Program-made: the position numbers and the translations under genes
Notes under the pieces: model-generated
Seen by the model: only the letters and a program-made list of their open reading frames with translations
What the model was told of the DNA's origin: nothing
Database searches by the model: none
Assembly: GCF_051014685.1 (NCBI RefSeq)
Contig: NC_135055.1
Location: 18,092,001 to 18,156,000 of the forward strand
Source: Ptiloglossa arizonensis
Lineage: Eukaryota > Arthropoda > Insecta > Hymenoptera > Colletidae
Direction: 5' to 3'
Length of the DNA stretch: 64,000 bases
Shown here: piece by piece, positions 48,975-60,545 of the stretch
Layout: each line of letters begins with the position of its first letter
How positions within the stretch are numbered: position 1 is the stretch's first letter

Positions 48975-49960
48975 GCTACTGTTTGTCTATTCCGATCATT
49001 GGCCATAAATATTGTAGGTAAAGTATACCGTTAATGATCGAATAATTTAAAAAAAGAGATTTGAAACGATTCGATTGAGTTTTGCAACGACAGCTTCTTG
49101 GTTCTTTAATATTAGGAATAACGATGGTGAATATGTTTCTATTTTATGAGATCATGTAGGTATCTTTGAAGTTAGATGGGGAAATTAATTGACGAGGACC
49201 GTTGGTTGTCTATTTTGATCATTGTCCACGAATATTGTAAGTAAAGTATACCATTAATGATCGAATAATTTAAAAAAAAAAATTTGAAACGATTCGATTG
49301 AGTTTTGCAATGACAGCTCCTTGGTTCTTTAATATTAGGAATAACAATGGTGAATATGTTTCTATTTTATGAGATCATGTAGGTATCTTTGAAGTTAGAT
49401 GGGAAAATTAATTGACGAGGACCGTTGGTTGTCTATTTTGATCATTGTCCACGAATATTGTAAGTAAAGTATACCATTAATGATCGAATAATTTAAAAAA
49501 AAAAATTTGAAACGATTCGATTGAGTTTTGCAATGACAGCTCCTTGGTTCTTTAATATTAGGAATAACAATGGTGAATATGTTTCTATTTTATGAGATCA
49601 TGTAGGTATCTTTGAAGTTAGATGGGGAAATTAATTGACAAGGATCGTTGGTTGTCTATTTTGATCATTGTCCACGAATATTGTAATTAAAGTATACCAT
49701 TAATGATTAAATAATTTAAAAAAAGAAATTTGAAACGATTCGATTGAGTTTTGCAATGACAGCTCTTTGGTTCTTTAATATTAGGAATACGATGGTGAAC
49801 ATGTTTCTATTTTATGAGATCATGTAGGTATCTTTGAAGTTAGATGGGGAAATTAATTGACGAGGACCGTTGGTTGTCTATTTTGATCATTGTCCACGAA
49901 TATTGTAGGCAAAGATACCGTTGATAATTGAATAATTTGAAAAAGATGTTTGAAACAATT
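48975..49960. repeat. 223-bp satellite, about four and a half copies
   Basis: AAGTATACC(G/A)TTAATGAT starts at 49021, 49244, 49467 and 49690 (223-bp steps), with a diverged last copy near 49912. Each holds ATTTGAAACGATTCGATTGA, ATGAGATCATGTAGGTATCT and GTTGGTTGTCTATTTTGATC. Inner copies are nearly identical. The first half-unit starts about 50 bp after the splice-donor match. Non-coding. Confidence 0.95.
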
Positions 49961-51004
49961 CAAACTGACCCCTTTGGTAGTTCTAGTATTAACGATGCTT
50001 CTAAGATGAATTCTTCGTAGGGATGCAGGGAGAATTTTATTCGAACAGAAAGATTAGAATGTTTGAGAATTTGCAACGGTTAATAAATGGTAATTTTTGT
50101 TGAATAAATATGAAAGAATATCGTTTATTTGTAATACAGAATGTTACACGTGTTACAGGAGAGTATCTATTTGCAACGATCGATTGCCCAATTTTTGTCG
50201 AATGAACATGCAATGAAAGTTTATCATTTATTGTGTAATTTTTGTTGAGTAAATACGCATTGAAAGTTTATCTTTTATTCGTGACCACGAAAGATTCATC
50301 TGGATAAGAATTTTTCCTATTTCTGTTGCATCGTTGCACGAGAGATTACTCTAGTGAGATGCAATTTTTTATTTACGAACCTGTTTTTGAATTTTTTCGA
50401 AAGAAAGGAAAAAGTACACCTTCGACGAGTCTTCTAGGATTACTCGAACCGAAGGAAAGGGAGAAATTGATTCTTTCCTTAAATTGATCACTATTGTTCA
50501 GAGATCAAGAAGCGAAGGAATTGACTTCAATTGTATTTATCGATACTGTGTATTAACCTCTACTAGAATAATTTATTTTGTACGAAATAAACGAGAAATT
50601 CAAATATCGCCCTATGACATCTATAAATCTTACGATTATGATACCGCGTCATTAGAAAATTTAATTACGAATAATTATTCGCGATTTTAGCGATTGCTTT
50701 CATGTTAAAATATTTTAAGTAACTTCGAAACGTATGCATGTGCATCGATAATCCTTAAGAGGTTAAAGCACCAATGAAACGGCAAGTTTGCACACGTGAT
50801 GCGTAAAATCAATCTCGCGATCTCCAAGAATAGAGTCACTTGCCGGGGAATATAGTAGTTTAATCGGCACAGATGACTTCTGTGTTATCAGTTCTTTGAT
50901 CTAGGTTAAATCTATAAACTAATATTCCCGCGACTCGTAAGATCTGAATTTCTCGTTAAAGAATCTTTTAATCACTGTCGCTGCCTTCTATGCTATCGCT
51001 CCTT
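49961..51004. other. Unique AT-rich sequence, no gene recognised
   Basis: TTTTGTTGAATAAATA-like and GAAAGTTTATC phrases repeat loosely at 50.09-50.28 kb. No gene or strong structure was found. Confidence 0.4.
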
Positions 51005-51440
51005 CGTTCTGACTTATTTACACGAACCAAAAAACCTAGAAACTCGTTACAACAATTTTCCATAGACTCTGTTGGCTCTAATGAGAAAAATTGATCACTC
51101 TCTAAAGTCTCCAATCAAAATTTCTTAACGAAGAATCCTTCTTCACAGTTGACTACTTCAGTATTGTACTTCTCTGCTCCAAATTAATTCCACGAATAAA
51201 AAAACCTAGAAACTCATAACAGCAGCTTTCCATAGAGTCTGTTAACTCTAATGAGAAAAATTGATCACTCTCTAAAGTCTCGAATCAAAATTTCCTAACA
51301 AAGAATCATCCTTCTTCACAGTCGGCTACTTCAGTGTTGCACTACTCTGCTCCAAATTAATTCCACAGAACAAAGAAACCTAAAAACTTACAATACCAGT
51401 TTTCCACAGAGTCTCGTCTCTAATAAGAAAAATTGCTCAC
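51005..51440. repeat. 171-bp repeat, about two and a half copies
   Basis: AATGAGAAAAATTGATCACT starts at about 51080 and 51250, with a diverged form (AATAAGAAAAATTGCTCACC) at about 51422. Shared segments are AAACCTAGAAACTC, TTTCCATAGA(C/G)TCTGTT, CTCTAAAGTCTC and CTCTGCTCCAAATTAATTCC. Non-coding. Confidence 0.85.
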
Positions 51441-51656
51441 CTCCTGTACTCTCGTCGTCTAAATTTCCTGTCGAAGAACCATTCCATCGACACTCGTGGA
51501 ATTTCCCACCCTTGTTCCCCTCAATCGTTAACAAAGGCTTCTCCCACGATAAAATTCCCAACTTTCGATCGTGTTAATCACCTAATCACCGTATAAAGTT
51601 TCCAATTTTACGATGTATTCCACAACAGGATCGTGGCGCTCCCCGCTTTCAAGGCA

Positions 51657-51730
51657 ACCAGGCTAGCTCACTCGGTAGAGCACGAGACTCTCGGTCTCGG
51701 AGTCATCGGTTCGAGCCCAACGTGTTGGTA
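51657..51730 (+). pseudogene. tRNA-Lys-like pseudogene (anticodon loop CUC)
   Basis: The body follows tRNA-Lys(CUU): the D arm TAGCTCACTCGGTAGAGC, an anticodon stem CGAGA/TCTCG and a T loop TTCGAGC are all in place. The anticodon loop CTCTCGG reads CUC, which would be a glutamate anticodon on a lysine body, with G at positions 37 and 38 in place of A. The T stem ATCGG/CCAAC has two mismatches. The acceptor ACCAGGC pairs over all seven positions with GTTTGGT only if one extra G (51724) is bulged. These faults suggest a decayed copy or a tRNA-derived repeat, although the A and B boxes could still attract RNA polymerase III. The 184-codon frame across it is an artefact. Confidence 0.7.
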
Positions 51731-51747
51731 TAGTAGGCGAGACTCGA

Positions 51748-51764
51748 TTTTTTTTTTTTTTTTT
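51748..51764 (+). terminator. T17 run downstream of the tRNA pseudogene
   Basis: Seventeen T start 17 bases after the tRNA-like body. They would stop RNA polymerase III if the body is transcribed. Similar T runs are common in this window, so the placement may be chance. Confidence 0.35.
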
Positions 51765-52799
51765 CTTTTACTTTTTTCTCTCGCGTCATTCCAATCTACG
51801 GAAGTGTCAATATTTGAACATCTCCCTTCCGTTTCGGACGCGTTACACCTAGAAAAATGTCCGATAAAGAGTCGTCTCGCTTATTTTCTTTTTTTTTACT
51901 TTTTTCTTTTTTTTACTTTTTTCTTTTTTTTCTCTGCACGCGCGAACCGCGTCAGCGGTATTTTTCCCGCGCTACAAAATACACTCTCCCCGAGGCGTGC
52001 AAATAATCAAGATCTTCGCCTCGTAATCTTATCAGAATCAACAGACGGGAAGGCGGCGGAGCAACGCACGATACACATTTTCCCGCGACGATGGAACGCG
52101 AATCAGAACCGAGAAAAACAAGAGACCGGGCTGACGCATCGTCGACAGGGAACCGAGACAAGGGGCGCGACTTCGATTCATCGATAATGAACACGGTCCT
52201 GAGAAACAATCGGGGATTAAACCCGACGCCTCCTCGAACGATGTATAAAAAATCATGAATGACTTTCAACACGCTCGCCGTGGATGTATACACTCGCGGA
52301 CAAAAGAGACAAATTCGACGAATGTTTGTTCGCGGTCACGGTTCTCTCTCGACGTTCCTTCTTTTTTTTTCTTTTTTTTCTTTTTTCGCGCAGTGACGAA
52401 AGGGACAAGTGGAGCGTGAATTTCGAGACAGTTTTCTTTTCGAGCGATGTCCAATCGGTGTGTCTCAGTCACATCGTTACGCAGAGGATGGTGTCGAATT
52501 GGATAAATGGAACACGAATCTCGCGAAAGAATTTTCTTTTACATTGTTGTATAGGGGAAGGTTCCAACCTGGGTTCTATTTCGAATTCTTTTCTTGCAAC
52601 TTGGGGTAAAATTGGTAAAATAGAAGTTTTAAACGAGTAAAGAAAGGAGGAAAATGTAATTTACCAGTGGACAAATTGTCTTCTATTTGCATTATTTTTT
52701 ATGTATTTATACAAATTACTTCTTACCCCATCTTCGCTATTATAATATTTCTTAATTTCTTTTATTATGTATCTCGAATATATATATCATTTTGACTTT
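51765..52799. other. Unique sequence with T-rich tracts
   Basis: T- and TC-rich tracts at 51.76-51.93 and 52.36-52.39 kb flank CpG-rich DNA. Frames on both strands lack recognisable products. Confidence 0.4.
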
Positions 52800-53430
52800 A
52801 CGTCTCGAGGATGTACAATTATTTAATTCGTTTAAAAAACGACCTCTTACAAAATTTCATTCCACGCGACAAATGTCTCTCCTTCGAAAAAACTCCCCCC
52901 ACCCCAAATCCTTATTCTTTCCTCCGTTACAAAATATTCCAACATTTAATTTTCATTCCAAAAATAAATTCCAACTTTTAAATTTCATTCCATGCGACAA
53001 ATATCTCTCCTTCGAAAAAACTCCCCCAAATTCTTATTCTTCCCTCCGTTACAAAATATTTCAACATTTAATTTTCATTCCAAAAATAAATTCCAACTTT
53101 AAAATTTTATTCCACGTGACGAATATCTCTCCTTCGAAAAAAACTCTCCCCACCCCAAATCCTTATTCTTCCCTCCGTTACAAAATATTCCAACTTTTAA
53201 TTTTCGTTCCAAAGATAAACAAAATTTCATTCCACGCGACAAATATCTCTCCTTCAAAAAAACTCCCCCCACCTCAAATCCTTATTCTTTCCTCCGTTAC
53301 AAAATATTCCAACATTTAATTTTTATTCCAAAAATAAATTCCAACTTTTAAATTTCATTCCATACGACAAATATCTCTCCTTCGAAAAAAAAACTCCCCC
53401 TACCTCTTTATTCCTCCCTTCGAAATTTCG
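52800..53430. repeat. 121/128-bp repeat, five copies
   Basis: TCTCTCCTTC(G/A)AAAAA starts at 52876, 53004, 53125, 53246 and 53374, with steps of 128, 121, 121 and 128. Each unit holds ATTCCACGCGACAAAT, CTTATTCTT, CCTCCGTTACAAAATATTCC and ATTTTCATTCCAAA. The 7-bp length difference comes from presence or absence of parts of the TTCCAACTTTTAAATTTC segment. A plus-strand frame spans the array as a repeated peptide with no known domain. Confidence 0.9.
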
Positions 53431-54234
53431 AAAGATAAAAGCCCGGATAAAAATATTTCCCAAGCTTTCTCGGTCGATCGACACGGTCGTCTTCGTGGGT
53501 TTGATTCTTTTCCGCGTTAATCCAGGGGTGGATTGAAACTTTCAAAGGCGTTCCTCCACGGTGGTGATAGAGGAAGGAGGAATTCGTCGGACAGGTGCGT
53601 GGCCGTTGTGGAAAAAGCGCGGGTAGTCGGTTAGACGGGGAGGCGGTTAGGATTCGACCGTGCAGAATAGAACTCTGGGGTGCCAGGTGTTTCGGAAAGT
53701 TATTTTCGATTGCAGTACCGTCGAGGGTCCGAGAGGCGGTGGGGAAGGTTGGATCGGGTTGTACGAGGAGAGGGGCGGGAACGGGAGGGGGAAAGGGCCG
53801 GTCCGCGGAGTCGTGTATTTTTAGTGGTGCACGGCATGCGGCACACCACCGCAACGTTTCGACACGACCCGAAATAAAGTGTTTATCGAACGACACCGGC
53901 GGATCGCAGCCGGCGAGCAACGGCTTTCGTCTCTGCCAGCGAAAGTAGATCGGTTTACGGGACGAAGACAATGTGTAATTAATAGCCCGTGGTTCCTTCC
54001 GTTTCGCGCCGCGTATTGAAATAACGTCGTTTATTCGCGGTGCGCCGTACCGCGATGGTTAAATCTACATGGGATGCGCGATATCGGCACGCGTGAGGTG
54101 GGTCGAGTTTGGGTCCGGGTCGAGCGAAGATCGACCGCTCCCTTTAACCGGCACGAACGACCCTTTCACGGGTCGGTTAGGTCTGGGTAGGGATATGGAC
54201 CTTGGGTACGAAAGTAAGGGTATTGGGGGAATTT
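53431..54234. other. CpG/GC-rich unique stretch
   Basis: GC-rich with G-runs on the plus strand. Plus (117 codons) and minus (187 codons) frames overlap and have no recognised domain. It could contain a promoter or an untranslated exon. There is nothing decisive. Confidence 0.3.
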
Positions 54235-55180
54235 GGTATTCGAATTTACCAACGTTTCAGTGCTCGAGGGTTCGAGTATTCGAATATTTTGTTGATCAGG
54301 TGTTCGAGTATTTGAATATTTGAGTGTTTGTGTAATCGAGGGTTCGAGTATTCGAATATTTGAGTGTTTGAGTACTTGAGAGTTCGAGTATTCGAATATT
54401 TTGTTGATTAGGTGTTCGAGTATTTGAATATTTGAGTGTTTGTGTAATCGAGGGTTCGAGTATTCGAATATTTGAGTGTTTGAGTACTCGAGTGTACTAG
54501 TATCCGAATATTTGAGTACTCGAATACTCGAGGGTTCGAGTATTCGAATATTTCATTGATCAGGTGTTCGAGTATTCGAATATTTGAGTGTTTGTCTAAT
54601 TGAGGGTTCGAGTATTCGAATATTTGAGTGCTCGAGTACTCGAGTGTACGAGTATCAGAATACTTAATTGATCAGGTGTTTGAGTATCCGAATATTTGAG
54701 TGTTTGAGTACTCCAGTGTACGAGTATCCGAATATTTAATTGATCAGGTGTTCGAATATCCGAAAATTTGAGTGTTTCAATACTCGAGTGTTCGAGTATT
54801 CGAATATTTGAGTGCTTGAGTACTCGAGTGTTCGAATATCCGAATACTTCACTGATGTTTGAGCATCCGAATGTTTGAGTGTTTGAATACTCGAATATTT
54901 GAATGTTCAGATATTTTTAAGTATTCGAATATTCGAAAGTTTGAACGTTTGAATATTTGAATGTTTAAGTATTCAAATGTTTGACTACTCGAATATTTTA
55001 GTATCCGAGTATTTGAATAGCCGAATACTTAAGCGTTCGAGTACCATTATTTCAACATACAAATATTGAAATATACAAGTACTCGGACATTTGAATTCTC
55101 GAGTATCGTTACTCGAACATCCGAGTACTCTAATGTTCGATCATCGTTACTCGAACATCCGGATACTCGGTTCCCCGTAA
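54235..55180. repeat. TTCGAGTATTCGAATATTTGAG array
   Basis: Built from GTTCGAGTATTCGAATA, TTTGAGTGTTTGAGTA and CTCGAG words in 11-14 bp steps. A marker, TTGATCAGGTGTTCGAG or close forms, recurs at about 54292, 54413, 54555, 54667 and 54739, so spacing is irregular (about 72-142 bp). The array decays into single TTCGAATA-like words after 54.9 kb. Its ATTCGAATATT core resembles the 8.3-kb satellite. Non-coding. Confidence 0.9.
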
Positions 55181-56548
55181 CTCGAATATCGGAACACTCC
55201 AAAGGAGAGCAAAGTTCGCGAAAGAACAAAGAGCTCGACGAACTTGATTCACAGTCGCGGTATTCAAATAACTACGAATATCCAGACGGCCGATCGCTGC
55301 ACAGACATTCGAATATTTAAATAATCGAACGGTCGAGCAGTCTGAATAATAAAAACACGCATAATTACGTTTCGTCAAACGACGGAAGTGAATCGCAACG
55401 ATAGTAATCCGCGATTGCGAAATCGTTCGCATCGAAAACGATGCTCGTGCAAGTTCGCGACGCGCATGAAATTTCCGAAACGGTCGCGCGTGCGATTTGT
55501 TTCATCGGCACGGTTGTTTTTCACAGCTCTCCTCGTGAAAACAACGACGAGCAACAATCGATGCACGAACCGTTGTTCGCGAGATTTTTGACAGGTCATT
55601 GACACGTTTTCCTGGCTTATCGTCGCGTCTGCGAACACTCGCCCCGTATCGCTCCCGAGGATCGCCTTCGATCTTTAATAGATTTATAGTTATCGTTCGT
55701 CACGGCCTAGAGATGTGGCCGGCTAGACCGGTAAATAACTATCGCGATAATACCGATTCTTCCAACGAGTATAATTAAATATCGATTGCGAGAGTGCAAA
55801 GTAACAAACCAAGATTAAACCTTATCGCCAGCAGCGATTAGATAGTTTTATAATAAGAACTCGCGAATAAACCTATGCAACGAGGCGTTTAGTTAGGTCG
55901 GTGTGCGAACACGCGAATAATGTTCAAATATTGACAGAAGAAATCTGTCGATGGCCTGAATACCTGGATTATTCGCCTTGGAAACTTTAGATCCTGGTTC
56001 GATAAATAATTTTATCGACCGAGTCCTTTTTCACATTTCAGGGCACGTCGATCTAGACAGGTTTTATCGCTTGTTTTGTCGAGGATCGAACGAAAAAAAA
56101 AAAAATCGTTGAAAAAAGTCGAACAACAAGGTCTCTCTTCCTGTGATCTCAATTCTTCCGTAAGTGCAACGATACCGTGTCTGCGGAATACATTTGCACA
56201 ATATTTTTCAACGATTCGATTCATCGGCTCTAAATATTCTACAACGCTGCGAGCACTTTTTAAACTGTTTTCGAACACCTCCGAAGAAAAACCGGTACGA
56301 CTCTTCCGTTACGAAAAAATGCAATTGCACTTTTTTGCGCATGCAGCGTTGCAGTTCTGGAAAAAATGAGACCGTAAGAGAACGCGTAGAGATTTCTTCG
56401 ATCGGATACACACAGTTCGTTCTACCATTCAAATTTCAATTTTTATTCAAGGAGGTAGAAAAAATTGTTAACTTTCCTTCCACCTAAGAACAATGGAAAA
56501 GATTCGTGTCGACGTAATCTTGTTATTCTTAAAAAATTCTCAATCAAT
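55181..56548. other. Unique sequence, no gene recognised
   Basis: CpG-rich at 55.4-55.7 kb. Opposite-strand frames near 55.4-55.6 and 56.0-56.5 kb lack recognisable domains. An A-run lies near 56093-56105. Confidence 0.4.
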
Positions 56549-57850
56549 GAACGATTGTACTTTTCCTTCGATTCGATACAAAATTGTCCACTTATTACGA
56601 AACACCTTGTAAACGATTGCATTTTATGTACTTTTCCTTCGATTCGGTTCAAAATTGACCACTTATTACAAAACACCTTGTAAAAGATTGCATTTCGTGT
56701 ACTTTTCCTTCGATTCGGTGCAAAATTGACCACTTATTACGAAACACCTTATAAAAGATTGCATTTCGTGTACTTTTCCTTCGATTCGGTGCAAAATTGA
56801 CCACTTATTACAAAACACCTTGTAAAAGATTGCATTTCGTGTACTTTTCCTTCGATTCGATACAAAATTGATCACTTATTACGAAACACCCTGTAGACGA
56901 TTGTATTTTGTGTACTTTTCCTTCGATTCGGTGCAAAATTGACCACTTATTACGAAACACTTTACAAACGATTGCATTTCGTGTACTTTTCCTTCGATTC
57001 GGTGCAAAATTGTCCACTTATTACAAAACACCTTGTAGACGATCGCGTTCGTGTACTTTTTCGTCAATTCGGTGCAAAATTGACCACTTATTATGAAACA
57101 CCTTGTAGACGATTGCATTTCGTGTACTTTTCCTTCGATTCGGTGCAAAATTGTCCACTTATTACGAAACACCTTATAAACGATTGCATTTCGTGTACTT
57201 TTCCTTCGATTCGGTGCAAAATTGTCCACTTATTACGAAACACCTTATAAACGATTGCATTTCGTGTACTTTTCCTTCGATTCGGTGCAAAATTGACCAC
57301 TTATTACGAAACACTTTACAAACGATTGCATTTCGTGTACTTTTCCTTCGATTCGGTGCAAAATTGTCCACTTATTACAAAACACCTTGTAGACGATCGC
57401 GTTCGTGTACTTTTTCGTCAATTCGGTGCAAAATTGACCACTTATTATGAAACACCTTGTAGACGATTGCATTTCGTGTACTTTTCCTTCGATTCGGTAT
57501 AAAATTGTCCACTTATTACAAAACACCTTGTAAAAGATTGCATTTCGTGTACTTTTCCTTCGATTCGGTGGAAAATTGACCACTTATTACGAAACACCCT
57601 GTAGACGATCGCGTTCGTGTACTTTTTCGTCAATTCGGTGCAAAATTGACCACTTATTACAAAACACCTTGTAAAAGATTGCATTTCGTGTACTTTTCCT
57701 TCGATTCGGTGCAAAATTGACCACTTATTACGAAACACTTTACAAACGATTGCATTTCGTATACTTTTCCTTCGATTCGGTGGAAAATTGACCAGTTATT
57801 ACGAAACACCGTGTATACGATCGCGTCCGCGTACTTTTCCTTCGATTCGG
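56549..57850 (-). repeat. 71-bp satellite with five-unit higher-order repeat
   Basis: About eighteen monomers of 70-71 bp. On the plus strand each holds GATTGCATTTCGTGTACTTT, TCCTTCGATTCGGTGCAAAA, TTG(A/T)CCACTTATTACGAAAC and ACCTTGTA. A variant with GATCGCGTTCGTGTAC and TTTTTCGTCAATTCGG occurs at 57041, 57395 and 57607. The block starting near 56941 is repeated almost exactly near 57295, a 354-bp step equal to five monomers. On the minus strand the core TACAAGGTGTTTCGTAAT matches the 16-kb repeats. Because 71 is not a multiple of three, frames read the unit in three phases. They are not genes. Confidence 0.95.
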
Positions 57851-59214
57851 CGGAAGCCACGGGGCGTGTGACGAAGAGGGCCACCACGGGGCCGACACGT
57901 GATAATGCTAGACGAGAGCGAAGAATTACGCACGTGCGGCACGTAAACACGAGCCCCGTGAACCAGCCGGTGACAAACACGCCGCGTTATAAACGTATCC
58001 GGGTACAGCTATTTTGCGAGTGGCCTAATTCCATCGCGGGGGACTGTTTGACGACGTATTTGGGAATAATTGCGACCACGAGATATAACACGACTACGAG
58101 AGATTCATCGAGGTTTGCGTACGGTGAGATTTTAACAGCTACGGTTTCTAAATAAAAATGTGAGAGAAATAACGAACGAGGTTGAGAGAGAGGAATGATG
58201 TTGCTACGAGGAACCAACTACGTTCGTTTGCGAATAAATATACGCGAAGATTAAAATTAAATCGTACTTGAAAGAGAAGAATGATTTAATCGGAAATCGA
58301 GAAAGAGAAGAATGATTTAATATGAAATAAAATTGCACCATAGTGCAAACGAAAACGTGTAGCCTAAAATGAAACGGAAGAGCTCGCGATTATTAAACGA
58401 ACGGAATAAATTGATATCAACATCCCGAAGTAAATCGCCGTTACGTAATTGGTTCGTGTTTTCTGTGCAAAAAGGAAGCAATTACGAAGAAGTATTTAAG
58501 TATAATAATGTGATTCCTTCCTCGTGATTTTTCCAACACGAATTGTATTATATTTTCAACCACGTGCCTCGCTCGGGGAAAAAAACCATCTATCCGCTAT
58601 GGAAATTAAAAAGAAATAAAATTGTAGAAAAATATTCTATCTTTTACGTAATCGAATACTTTTAATTTACATTGTAGATACATTTCTCTGAAGAAATCTG
58701 CACAAATTGTACTTATCTCGCTCTTCTTAATTTTTATCTCCTTCTGCAAAATTACAGAGACAAAAAGAAATACTAAGAAACTTAACGAAGAACCCAATTG
58801 TTAAAAAATAATTCGACATCGGAAGCTGCACGAACAATTCAAAGAATACCTATTTCGACTATTTTGTAAACTCTCTTTCTTTCTCTTTCTCCCTTTTCTC
58901 TCTCACTCTCTTTGATTTATTCGTGTCATTTCCAAGTGACCTAATTTGAGAACAGTCGAATCAATGGGTAACAATGACCTCGACTACAAAAGAAGTTTCC
59001 GGAACGCCAATGCGTTCCTTCGAGTCATTCCGCGAGTTCCCTTTCAGCATTATTTGCCACTGACCTAAATCCACGCACTGCTTGCCGGCGAGTTTGGGAA
59101 TAATCGAATCAATGGACAAGAATAACCACGGTGGCTGCGCAAACCGTTTACGAAACCTCTTTGCGACAGTTTGCGATCACGTTTCGAAAATTTTTATTCT
59201 CTACCTTACTCGAA
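57851..59214. other. Unique sequence, no gene recognised
   Basis: GC-rich to about 58.0 kb, then AT-rich. AGAGAAGAATGATTTAAT is duplicated at about 58275 and 58305. A TC-rich tract lies near 58870-58910. No gene is recognised. Confidence 0.4.
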
Positions 59215-59900
59215 CGAAAAGTATTCATTCGTCTAGTACTCGAGTAAACAGTTGTGAAGGATCTTATTCGTCAACTACTCAAATAAATAATCATAGAGAA
59301 TTTCTACTCGAGTAAATAGTTATTGAGAGTTATTATTCGTCTGCTATTCGAAGCAATAGTAATAGTTATAGAAAATTTTTATTCTCCACGTTACTCAAAT
59401 GAAAAGTCATCATTCGTCTATTACTCGAGTAAACAGTTATGGAGGATCTTATTCGTCAACTACTCAAATAAATAATCATAGAGAATTTCTACTCGAGTAA
59501 ATAGTTATTATTCGTCTGCTATTCGAAGCAATAGTAATAGTTATAGAAAATTTTATTCTCCACGTTACTCAAATGAAGTCATCATTCGTCTATTACTCGA
59601 ATAAACAGTTACGGAGGATATTATTCATCTATTCACTACTCAAACAATAATTTTTATTCATCAACTACTCAAATAAATAATCGTAGAAAATTTCTACTCG
59701 AGTAAATAGTTATTGAGAGTTATTAATCGTCTGTTATTCGAAGCAATAGCAATAGTTATAGAAAATTTTTATTCTCCACGTTACTCAAATGAAAAGTCAT
59801 CATTCGTCTATTACTCGAATAAACAGTTATGGAGGATCTTATTCGTCTAGTACTTGAATAAACAGTTATGGAGGATCTTATTCGTCTAGTACTCAAATAA
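59215..59900. repeat. About 185-bp repeat, three to four copies
   Basis: GGATCTTATTCGTCAACTAC begins at about 59259 and 59444, with diverged copies near 59614 and 59834. Units share ATTTCTACTCGAGTAAATAG, GCTATTCGAAGCAATAGTAA and TTCTCCACGTTACTCAAATG. Indels vary the length. The 83-bp array that follows uses the same ACTACTCAAATAA words, so the two are related. Confidence 0.85.
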
Positions 59901-60545
59901 ATAGTTACAGAGTATTTTATTCCTCTATTCACTACTCAAATAATAATTTGTATAGAATTTTTATTCGTCAACTACTCAAATATATAGTTACACAGTATTT
60001 TATTCCTCTATTCACTACTCAAATAATAATTTCTACAGGATTTTTATTCGTCAACTACTCTAATAAATAGTTACAGAGTATTTTATTCCTCTATTCGCTA
60101 CTCAAATAATAATTTGTATAGAATTTTTATTCGTCAATTACTCAAATATATAGTTACACAGTATTTTATTCCCCTATTCACTACTCAAATAATAATTTCT
60201 ACAGGATTTTTATTCGTCAACTACTCTAATAAATAGTTACAGAGTATTTTATTCCTCTATTCGCTACTCAAATAATAATTTGTATAGAATTTTTATTCGT
60301 CAACTACTCAAATATATAGTTACACAGTATTTTATTCCTCTATTCACTACTCAAATAATAATTTGTATAGAATTTTTATTCGTCAACTACTCTAATAAAT
60401 AGTTACAGAGTATTTTATTCCTCTATTCGCTACTCAAATAATAATTTGTATAGAATTTTTATTCGTCAACTACTCAAATATATAGTTACACAGTATTTTA
60501 TTCCTCAATTCACTACTCGAACAATAATTTCTACAGAATATTTAT
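59900..60545. repeat. 83-bp repeat alternating in two types
   Basis: AGTATTTTATTCC starts at 59911, 59994, 60077 and 60160, exact 83-bp steps. Successive units alternate between TCAAATATATAGTTACACAG and TCTAATAAATAGTTACAGAG, giving a 166-bp dimer. Pairs with TTTGTATAGAATTTTTATTC and TTTCTACAGGATTTTTATTC also mix. Recently homogenised, non-coding. Confidence 0.92.

Noticed and set aside
51633..52187. 184-codon plus-strand frame
   Set aside because: It starts before the tRNA-like body and translates through it and the T-rich tract. The phenylalanine/leucine runs come from poly-T.
52792..53319. 175-codon plus-strand frame with repeated peptide
   Set aside because: It follows the 121/128-bp array. 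The repetition comes from the DNA repeat and there is no known domain or start context.
56443..57738. Series of 69-116-codon frames on both strands with repeated peptides
   Set aside because: They are shadows of the 71-bp satellite read in three phases on either strand.
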